From contig NZ_JQCA01000032.1 in NCBI RefSeq assembly GCF_001437125.1, positions 1 to 45,196 on the forward strand: 45,196 bases of DNA. Reading direction: 5' to 3'. Below the pieces are notes generated by a model that was given only the letters and a program-made list of their open reading frames with translations, did no database searches and was not told the origin of the DNA. A program made the translations under genes and the position numbers. The DNA is from Levilactobacillus paucivorans (lineage in GTDB: Bacteria; Bacillota; Bacilli; Lactobacillales; Lactobacillaceae). This document shows, piece by piece, positions 39,336 through 45,196 of this stretch (position 1 is the first letter of the stretch; the number at the start of each line of letters is the position of its first letter).

Positions 39336-40814
39336 GTGAAGATTGACTTTGCGATGTTAACAGCGCGTGAGATTCTGAAGATCCGACTGTTAACCTTTAT
39401 GAATGACCACGGGCGCCACTTTAATTTGACCGACTTTGCGGAATCGACGTCCGTGAGCTACTCGCGAGCTTACCACGTGTTGTTGAGTCTACGCGCCGAC
39501 TTAAAAGTCTTAGATGCCCAAACGACGTTGACTAAGGATGACCTCCAGACGGCGGTTACGATGGATGGCTATCGGCACTGGCTGTACACGACCAGTTTGC
39601 CCTATCAAATGATGATGGCGACCTTGACGCAGAAGTATCCGACGATTGCCGCTTTTTGCGAGGATCACCAGATCAGCTCATCCACCTTTAACCGGCGGAT
39701 TCGACCGATGAAACAGCAGTTGGCGCAATACGATTTACAGTTTGCGGCGAATCCATTGCGGTTGACCGGGAATGAAGCGTTGATTGAACTGTTGTATTTT
39801 ATGCTGTTTAGTACCACGATCACGGCGGTCGGGGAACTGCCGGCAATTCCGGTTGCCTTGCAACCACTGCGTCGGGCGTTGATTGAGACCTATACGAATG
39901 ATGAGTTGTATCAAGAATCCACTAGTCTGGCCCAACGCCGGGAACTTCTGATTACGGTAGCTGTTTTGCGCTGGTCACAGGGTCACCGGTACAAATCATT
40001 GCGGTTTGCCATTGGCCACCTGGTGGATCTCCGGCAGTTAGCGGGGATGTTGCAGGCATCGCTGGGGGTTACGCCTCAGGTGGCGTTGCGACAGTTGGCG
40101 CCGTTAGACTATCTGCTGACCAGTTCACCATATTTCGTCCGTGCCTTGCAGCCCCATGCGATGGTGCGTCTGTATCTAGCGTTGAAGCAGCACGTTGGTA
40201 GCTATGAATTAGCACCTGGCGTGCCAGCACTCAGTGACTATGCGACCGGCCGGAACTGGTTTGCCAACTGGTTATTTGCGTTATGTCAGTTCATGTTACT
40301 GTTTCGGGTGGACCCGTTGCTCCGACCGGAAATTACTGCGCTTTACCAGCCAACCGATGAATCAAAGGCTGCGGCGTTGGCGATTGCCAAATCCATGCAG
40401 CGGCTGTATCCCCAGCAGGTGATCCCGGCCGACTTGCGGCTGGTTCAACGTTACCTGAGTAAGTACACCAATGGCTTGACGTTGACGGCCGCCAAGGTAG
40501 AGATTCTGGTTACCTACGATATGATTGGGGTTACCACGGATATCTTTAACCGGTTGCTCAGTGGGATCGTCCATCTGAGTCTGCTGACCGATCAGACTGT
40601 GATTGAACCCGATCGACGTGATAATTACTTGGTCATTTATGGCGTGGATCCGCTAGCGGCCGGGTTTGCTGAGCAACATCAGTTGGAGTCTTTCCACTGG
40701 GTCAAGGAGATTGCCTATGGGGAGAACTTGGATCGATTGATTGGCGTGTTGCGGCATCACGATCTGTCGTTATTTGCCTTAGACTTTAATAATCGCAGCC
40801 ACCAACCAGATTAG
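39336..40814 (+). CDS. Mga-like transcriptional regulator
   Basis: About 492 aa. N-terminal helix-turn-helix (HFNLTDFAESTSVSYSRAYHVLLSLRADL), second HTH of the Mga type (TIAAFCEDHQISSSTFNRRIRPMKQQLAQYDL), then PRD-like helical domains and a C-terminal EIIB-like end. This is the Mga/AtxA architecture, which responds to sugar phosphotransfer. The start is uncertain: GTG at 39336 lies inside a run of gtgaa repeats and ATG at 39354 lacks a clear ribosome site. No target operon is obvious nearby. Confidence 0.8.
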   Translation: MKIDFAMLTAREILKIRLLTFMNDHGRHFNLTDFAESTSVSYSRAYHVLLSLRADLKVLDAQTTLTKDDLQTAVTMDGYRHWLYTTSLPYQMMMATLTQKYPTIAAFCEDHQISSSTFNRRIRPMKQQLAQYDLQFAANPLRLTGNEALIELLYFMLFSTTITAVGELPAIPVALQPLRRALIETYTNDELYQESTSLAQRRELLITVAVLRWSQGHRYKSLRFAIGHLVDLRQLAGMLQASLGVTPQVALRQLAPLDYLLTSSPYFVRALQPHAMVRLYLALKQHVGSYELAPGVPALSDYATGRNWFANWLFALCQFMLLFRVDPLLRPEITALYQPTDESKAAALAIAKSMQRLYPQQVIPADLRLVQRYLSKYTNGLTLTAAKVEILVTYDMIGVTTDIFNRLLSGIVHLSLLTDQTVIEPDRRDNYLVIYGVDPLAAGFAEQHQLESFHWVKEIAYGENLDRLIGVLRHHDLSLFALDFNNRSHQPD

Positions 40815-40826
40815 GAAGTGGCGACC

Positions 40827-40857
40827 AAGGATTCGGGTGCTTGCTCGAGTCCTTTTT
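40827..40857 (+). terminator. Terminator of the Mga-like gene
   Basis: AAGGATTCG / CGAGTCCTT with one mismatch, then TTTTT. Confidence 0.82.
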
Positions 40858-40961
40858 AAGTGGTCGGCGATTCCAAGCTGCCGGGGAAAGGGCATAGAGC
40901 ACAGTCCCTATTCGTGGTACAATGAAAGCGGATACATAGATAAAAATTGGAGTGGAAAACG

Positions 40962-41351
40962 ATGGTGGAGGAAGCGCAATTACGCCAGTTAACACAAATC
41001 TATGGGGTGGTGACCAAGTGTTACAACCAGCCCCTAGCCAGCCTTGACTTGAACTTGCCCCAGTGTGAGTTGTTGAATTATGTTGCTGTCGATCAGCTGA
41101 CCGTGGCTCAGGCCGCGGAAAAGCTGGGATTCTCTGCGACACGAACCTCTAACTTAGTGGTGGATCTCTGTAAGCGCGGCTATTTGAGTCAGCGCGTCAT
41201 TTCACGTGACCGGCGTCGGCGCTACTTGGCGTTGACACCTGCGGGGGAGAGTCAACTGGCTGTGATTCAACGGGAGTTGCCCGATCAGCTGGCGGGAATC
41301 CTTCAACATTTAAAGAATACGACCGTAGAAGAAAACCGGCAGACCAGTTAA
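40962..41351 (+). CDS. MarR-family transcriptional regulator
   Basis: 129 aa from the ATG at 40962, 8 nt after ttggagtgg. Winged helix with LPQCELLNYVAVDQLTVAQAAEKLGFSATRTSNLVVDLCKRGYL and the wing RRRRYLALTPAGESQLAV. There is a TACAAT -10 at 40918-40923. No linked exporter in the same direction. The convergent 79-aa membrane gene follows. Confidence 0.85.
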   Translation: MVEEAQLRQLTQIYGVVTKCYNQPLASLDLNLPQCELLNYVAVDQLTVAQAAEKLGFSATRTSNLVVDLCKRGYLSQRVISRDRRRRYLALTPAGESQLAVIQRELPDQLAGILQHLKNTTVEENRQTS

Positions 41352-41367
41352 GGTCTCCCGGTTTTTT
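41332..41367. terminator. Terminator overlapping the end of the MarR gene
   Basis: AAAACCGGCAGACC / GGTCTCCCGGTTTT stem with two mismatches, followed by TT on plus; the A-rich other side lets it serve the convergent gene too. Confidence 0.85.
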
Positions 41368-41587
41368 GTTGATCATTCAGGGAATGTGCGGCCGTTTGGG
41401 AATGTGCCCAAAGGTCGGCGATGAGGCCACTTATCACGGTTATGGCGAGGCCGGCCACGCCTAAGCTAACGAGTCCGACGGTCGTTGCGGTCACGCGACC
41501 AGCAACCCAGGCACTGAGGCCAGCGATAACCAGAACGGCAATGAAAATAGGGGCGAGCATTTTTAGAAAGAATCTCGTGTGATTCAT
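41348..41587 (-). CDS. Small two-span membrane protein of unknown function
   Basis: 79 aa. Two hydrophobic segments (MLAPIFIAVLVIAGLSAWVAG and TVGLVSLGVAGLAITVISGLIAD) and a polar C-terminus. The ATG is preceded by gaaaggtgctgttgacgc. The last codons overlap the end of the convergent MarR gene by 4 nt. Family not recognised. Confidence 0.6.
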   Translation of the reverse strand: MNHTRFFLKMLAPIFIAVLVIAGLSAWVAGRVTATTVGLVSLGVAGLAITVISGLIADLWAHSQTAAHSLNDQQKTGRP

Positions 41588-41730
41588 GCGTCAACAGCAC
41601 CTTTCCGAAAAAAATAAGACTTTGCCTATTATCCGCGCGCCCTGGTTGAATTGCAAGGTTCGGGGGTATTTTTAGGTTTAGTTATTTATCGGGTAATATA
41701 AAATAAAAGTTTGGCTAATCAAAATAAATC

Positions 41731-41758
41731 TTTACAACCCCTGTCGCGTCAGTATAAT
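41731..41758 (+). promoter_or_regulatory. Promoter of mntH
   Basis: -35 TTTACA (41731-41736), 16-nt spacer, -10 TATAAT (41753-41758). Upstream AT-rich sequence includes a TTTTTAGGTTTAG half-site that might be part of an MntR box, not a full palindrome. Confidence 0.65.
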
Positions 41759-41796
41759 GGTGAGATAGCTAAAGAGAAAGAGAGCGTGAAAAAAAC

Positions 41797-43167
41797 ATGA
41801 GCGACAATGTTTCAACGGAAAACACCGGGGTGACCGGTTACGCAAACGGGCCGTCCTTGCAAGAAATCAATGGCACGGTGGCCATTCCGAAGAGTAAAGG
41901 ATTTTGGAAGAACCTGATGGCCTTTTCTGGACCGGGAGCTCTGGTTGCCGTGGGTTACATGGATCCAGGTAATTGGGTAACGTCAATCGGTGGGGGTGCA
42001 CAGTACGGGTACCTGTTAATGTCTGTGATCTTGATTTCGAGTTTAATCGCGATGTTATTACAATACATGGCGGCTAAACTGGGAATTGTGACTCAAATGG
42101 ACTTGGCCCAAGCGACGCGGGCTCATACGACCAAACGCATTGGGGCCATCCTCTGGGTGGTAACAGAATTAGCCATTATGGCCACGGATATTGCCGAGGT
42201 GATCGGGGGCGCCATTGCTCTGCAATTACTCTTTGGGGTACCGCTGATCTTGGGGGTTTCCCTGACGGTCTTTGACGTGTTACTTCTATTAGTATTAACC
42301 AAGCTGGGTTTCCGAAAGATCGAAGCCATTGTGGTTTGCTTGATTACCGTGATCCTCGTGGTCTTTGCCTATGAAGTGATCATCGCCCAACCTAACATGG
42401 GAGAAGCGGTGGCTAACTTGGTTCCACGGACGGAAATCATGCATACGGGGCAGTTGACGATGGCTTTGGGAATCGTCGGGGCGACTGTGATGCCACATAA
42501 CCTTTACCTGCATTCTTCCATCTCGCAAAGCCGGAAGTTCGATCGCACGGACCCAGATGAGATGCGACGGGCAGTGAAGTTCACCACCTGGGACTCTAAC
42601 ATTCAGTTGTTCGGGGCGTTCGTCATCAACTGTCTCTTGTTACTGTTGGGAGCAGCCATGTTCTTCGGCAAGGCGACCGACCAGTTGGGCACGTTCGGAA
42701 ACCTGTACGCAGCCTTACAGGATAATCGACTGGCTGGGGCAGTGGCTTCACCACTCTTGTCGACATTGTTTGCGGTGGCTTTATTAGCCTCCGGACAGAA
42801 CTCGACGATTACCGGAACGTTGACCGGACAAGTTATTATGGAAGGCTTCATCAATATGAAGGTCCCTTTGTGGGTTCGTCGATTGGTGACCCGACTGGTT
42901 TCCGTGGTTCCCGTTGTGGTCTGCACGATTATCTATGGGGGTAATGAAGCAGCGCTAGATCATTTATTAGTAAACTCGCAGGTCTTCCTGTCGATCGCCT
43001 TGCCGTTTTCCATGATTCCACTGACGGTCTTCACCTCTTCTAAGAAGATTATGGGTGAGGAGTACGTTAATAAGAAGTGGGTTACCATTCTGGCTTGGGT
43101 TTGTACCGCAGTTTTGACTATTTTGAACCTCCAAATTGTTTGGGGAAGTCTCAGCGGGTTATTTTAA
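41797..43167 (+). CDS. mntH: Mn2+/divalent metal transporter, Nramp family
   Basis: 456 aa, 11 membrane segments. The metal-site motifs are present: DPGNW (56-60) on the first helix and MPHN (232-235) on the sixth; also [20 protein letters not shown] and [20 protein letters not shown]. Imports manganese by proton symport, which lactobacilli accumulate against oxidative stress. The N-terminus of about 35 residues is hydrophilic, normal for lactobacillus MntH. It may matter for the manganese- or copper-linked functions nearby, but is not in their operons. Confidence 0.93.
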   Translation: MSDNVSTENTGVTGYANGPSLQEINGTVAIPKSKGFWKNLMAFSGPGALVAVGYMDPGNWVTSIGGGAQYGYLLMSVILISSLIAMLLQYMAAKLGIVTQMDLAQATRAHTTKRIGAILWVVTELAIMATDIAEVIGGAIALQLLFGVPLILGVSLTVFDVLLLLVLTKLGFRKIEAIVVCLITVILVVFAYEVIIAQPNMGEAVANLVPRTEIMHTGQLTMALGIVGATVMPHNLYLHSSISQSRKFDRTDPDEMRRAVKFTTWDSNIQLFGAFVINCLLLLLGAAMFFGKATDQLGTFGNLYAALQDNRLAGAVASPLLSTLFAVALLASGQNSTITGTLTGQVIMEGFINMKVPLWVRRLVTRLVSVVPVVVCTIIYGGNEAALDHLLVNSQVFLSIALPFSMIPLTVFTSSKKIMGEEYVNKKWVTILAWVCTAVLTILNLQIVWGSLSGLF

Positions 43168-43179
43168 CCCCGCCATGTA

Positions 43180-43208
43180 TTGACTTTTCGGGGATGGGCC
43201 GGTATGAT
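43180..43208 (+). promoter_or_regulatory. Promoter of tyrS
   Basis: -35 TTGACT (43180-43185), 17-nt spacer, -10 TATGAT (43203-43208). Confidence 0.8.
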
Positions 43209-43215
43209 CACATCA

Positions 43216-43437
43216 TAAGCGATGAAGCAGTACAGTAGTGAGGGTGGCACCGGTTAAGAGACCTAACGGCGCTGGAAGTTAGGACGACCATCATCACGAA
43301 TTACCCTGTGGAGCGGCCGAGTGATCGGCGGGTCATTCCGTTAACAATGACGAGCGGTTGTCAATTGACAACAACTTGGGTGGTAACGCGGATTTCAATT
43401 CGTCCCTGATGACTATTAGTCATTGGGGACTTTTTTA
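43216..43437 (+). promoter_or_regulatory. T-box riboswitch (tRNA-Tyr)
   Basis: The T-box core TGGGTGGTAACGCGG lies at 43377-43391, complementary to the tRNA acceptor end. The terminator GTCCC...GGGAC (43402-43430) is followed by TTTTTT. TAC in GAATTACCC (43302-43304) on the 3' side of stem I is the likely specifier for tyrosine. Uncharged tRNA-Tyr would favour antitermination and tyrS expression. Confidence 0.88.
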
Positions 43438-43466
43438 TTGGAAATAAACCTTAGGAGGACTTGCAG

Positions 43467-44726
43467 ATGTCAATTATTGATGAACTAAAATGGCGTGGTG
43501 CCATTAACCAGCAAACGGATGAAGCCGGGCTGGGTGAACTGGTAAATGAAAAGGCAGTGGGTCTCTACGCTGGGATCGACCCCACTGGGGACTCCATGCA
43601 CATTGGACACCTGATTCCCTTCATGATTTTGAAACGATTCCAATTAGCTGGCCATCGACCATACATTGTGATTGGTGGGGCTACCGGTTCAATCGGAGAC
43701 CCGTCAGGTAAGAAGGCCGAACGAGTTCTTCAAACGATGGACCAAGTTCGTCACAACCAAGAGTGCCTGACAAAACAAATGGAACATCTCTTCGGACAGG
43801 ACGGGACCTTTAAGATCGTGAACAACTACGATTGGTTATCCAAGCTCTCCCTCCTGGACTTCCTGCGTGATTACGGGAAGCTGTTTAACGTGAACAACAT
43901 GTTAAATAAGGAAGTTGTGGCCTCACGGCTAGAAGTCGGGATTTCCTACACGGAATTCACTTACCAAATCTTACAATCGATCGATTTCCTTCATTTGTTC
44001 ACGGCAGAAGATGTCCAACTCCAAATCGGGGGTGCCGACCAATGGGGGAACATCACTGCCGGAATTGACCTGATTCATAAGGAACAGGGTGGCGAAGCTA
44101 AGGCTTACGGGTTAACGATTCCATTATTGCTGAAGGCTGACGGGACTAAGTTCGGGAAGTCCGAAGGGGGCAACATCTGGTTGGACCCTGAAAAGACGTC
44201 ACCTTACGAGTTCTACCAATTCTGGATTAACACGGATGACCGCGATGTTGTTAAATTCTTGAAGTACTTTACCTTCTTAGATGAAGATCAAATCAAGGAA
44301 TTAGAGACGGCTGTGGCGACGCACCCAGAGAAGCGGGAAGCCCAAAAGCGGTTAGCTGAAGAAGTGACGGCCTTTGTTCACGGGGATGAAGCCGTGGTTG
44401 AAGCCGAACATATTACCAAGGCCTTGTTCTCTGGTAATGTGGCTGACCTGTCTGCTAGTGAAATCGAACAAGGTTTCAAGAAGATGCCATCCGTAACGGT
44501 TAGCGCCGAAACGAAGAACATCGTCGAATGGTTAGTTGATGACACCAAGATTGAATCTTCACGGCGTCAAGCCCGTGAAGACATCACGAACGGTGCGATT
44601 CGGGTTAATGGTGAAAAGGTCACGGATGTGGCTGCTGATGTTGACCTTAAGAGTGCCTTTGACGGTAAGTTTGTGATTATTCGTCGTGGGAAGAAGCGTT
44701 ACTTCTTAGTCCGGATTGCCGATTAA
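43467..44726 (+). CDS. tyrS: Tyrosyl-tRNA synthetase
   Basis: 419 aa from the ATG at 43467 (ttaggaggacttgcag upstream). Class I motifs HIGH (45-48) and KFGKS (228-232), tyrosine site AGIDPTGDS and QIGGADQWGNI, and a C-terminal S4 RNA-binding domain (about 350-415, SSRRQAREDITNGAIRVNGE). It charges tRNA-Tyr. Controlled by the T-box in front and closed by a terminator. Confidence 0.97.
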   Translation: MSIIDELKWRGAINQQTDEAGLGELVNEKAVGLYAGIDPTGDSMHIGHLIPFMILKRFQLAGHRPYIVIGGATGSIGDPSGKKAERVLQTMDQVRHNQECLTKQMEHLFGQDGTFKIVNNYDWLSKLSLLDFLRDYGKLFNVNNMLNKEVVASRLEVGISYTEFTYQILQSIDFLHLFTAEDVQLQIGGADQWGNITAGIDLIHKEQGGEAKAYGLTIPLLLKADGTKFGKSEGGNIWLDPEKTSPYEFYQFWINTDDRDVVKFLKYFTFLDEDQIKELETAVATHPEKREAQKRLAEEVTAFVHGDEAVVEAEHITKALFSGNVADLSASEIEQGFKKMPSVTVSAETKNIVEWLVDDTKIESSRRQAREDITNGAIRVNGEKVTDVAADVDLKSAFDGKFVIIRRGKKRYFLVRIAD

Positions 44727-44741
44727 GGATTGAATAGATGG

Positions 44742-44776
44742 AGCCCAATTGCCAGTAATGGTAGTTGGGCTTTTTT
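44742..44776 (+). terminator. Terminator of tyrS
   Basis: AGCCCAATTGCC / GGTAGTTGGGCT stem with mismatches, then TTTTT. Confidence 0.85.
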
Positions 44777-44905
44777 GGCGCCAGAATAAAGGCGAATGAT
44801 TGCCAAGGAAAAGGTAGGAAACACACGGCCGTCAGTTAACAATTCACGAGCTTTCAACCATAAGATTTGCCTTTGAAAAAAGATACGTTTATTTTCAATT
44901 TTTAG

Positions 44906-44935
44906 TTGACGGTGGGGGTCTCTGGTTGGTATAGT
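44906..44935 (+). promoter_or_regulatory. rRNA operon promoter P1
   Basis: -35 TTGACG (44906-44911), 18-nt spacer, -10 TATAGT (44930-44935), behind an AT-rich (UP-like) stretch. Confidence 0.65.
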
Positions 44936-44993
44936 TATAGACGTTGTCACAGCGAGTCACCAACTAGACCAATTTAAGCATTGAAAATAGTTG

Positions 44994-45023
44994 TTGACAG
45001 AGCAGATGGCAAGATGTTATATT
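44994..45023 (+). promoter_or_regulatory. rRNA operon promoter P2
   Basis: -35 TTGACA (44994-44999), 17-18-nt spacer, -10 TTATATT (45017-45023). Confidence 0.72.
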
Positions 45024-45058
45024 GGTTGAGCTGTTGCATTTGTGGCAGTCAATTGCAA

Positions 45059-45084
45059 CGAAATATTGATACATCAATATTTCG
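45059..45084. repeat. Perfect 12-bp palindrome abutting the P3 -35 box
   Basis: CGAAATATTGAT-ac-ATCAATATTTCG, ending on the base before TTGACA of P3. It occupies the place of an UP element but has the symmetry of a protein-binding site. Confidence 0.85.
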
Positions 45085-45113
45085 TTGACAGCATACTGAT
45101 AGAATGGTATGAT
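45085..45113 (+). promoter_or_regulatory. rRNA operon promoter P3
   Basis: -35 TTGACA (45085-45090), 17-nt spacer, -10 TATGAT (45108-45113). Confidence 0.8.
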
Positions 45114-45196
45114 AATTAAGCTGATTGCTTCGGCAAACAGCTGGTAGACCTTTGAAAACTGAACATTGTTTCGACAAACCAAATATGTGTAGGGCG
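45114..45196 (+). other. rRNA operon leader with boxA-like motif (16S gene starts beyond the window)
   Basis: CCTTTGAAAACTGAAC (45149-45164) followed by tttcgacaaacc and tgtgtagggcg is the familiar antitermination leader just upstream of 16S rRNA genes in lactobacilli. A small GC-TTCG-GC hairpin precedes it. The 16S gene itself is not in the window. Confidence 0.8.

Noticed and set aside
41670-41730. MntR operator upstream of mntH
   Set aside because: Only a TTTTTAGGTTTAG half-site is visible, with no matching second arm.
1-45196. CRISPR array, prophage, tRNA or complete rRNA genes
   Set aside because: No regularly spaced direct repeats, phage structural genes, tRNA cloverleafs or 16S/23S sequence were seen; only the rRNA leader at the right edge.

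Overview
The window looks like chromosome from a heterofermentative or plantarum-type lactobacillus (Lactobacillaceae, roughly 50% GC by eye; a Levilactobacillus-like genome would fit). Signs are AGGAGG ribosome sites, several TTG/GTG starts, an LPQTN sortase signal, a WxL-domain protein, a tyrS T-box, a PyrR attenuator, and an rRNA-operon leader at the right edge. No transposase, phage gene, CRISPR array or tRNA is visible. It reads as normal chromosome carrying many small accessory transport, stress and cell-surface cassettes.

Left part (1-9000): a leftward teichoic-acid-type pair (GT2-TagF fusion plus a GT2-like partner), an HxlR regulator divergent from an MFS exporter, a secreted L-type-lectin/WxL protein, and a leftward aldo/keto reductase. 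Middle-left (9100-18400): a BceAB-like ABC transporter with its own YtrA-type GntR regulator, a HesB-like protein, an LPQTN-anchored adhesin, a P1B-type metal ATPase and a multicopper oxidase. Middle (18400-27000): a small secreted protein, a divergent ArsR/CadD metal-resistance pair, a divergent YeiH/LysR pair, an MFS exporter, a gene-free stretch holding a probable leftward small RNA, a frameshifted AraC regulator, and an ABC-F ATPase behind a leader terminator. Right-middle (27100-38800): small membrane proteins, a second GntR-ABC operon with a clear operator, leftward DUF2200 and YdbS/YdbT-type genes, a PyrR-attenuated deoxyribosyltransferase plus NCS1 permease operon, a structured intergenic element, a LURF-one protein, and a leftward pga/ica-like exopolysaccharide operon. 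Right end (39000-45196): an orphan small protein, an Mga-like regulator, MarR, a small membrane protein, MntH, T-box-controlled TyrS, and three tandem promoters plus a boxA-like leader for an rRNA operon that starts just beyond the window.

The most unusual content is non-coding. There is a family of long palindromic intergenic elements (at least six copies between 12.2 and 27.0 kb, in both orientations, with matched changes in opposite arms). There is a promoter-to-terminator unit of about 360 nt on the minus strand (24165 to 23805) without a convincing ORF, which repeats a UUGGGGA hairpin-loop motif. There is also a multi-branched element of about 190 nt at 35319-35505. I recognise none of the three as a known RNA family. 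Protein-level oddities include an ABC-F ATPase with one degenerate composite ATP site, a degenerate GT2-like partner of a TagF fusion, and a BceAB-like transporter paired with a one-component regulator instead of a two-component system.
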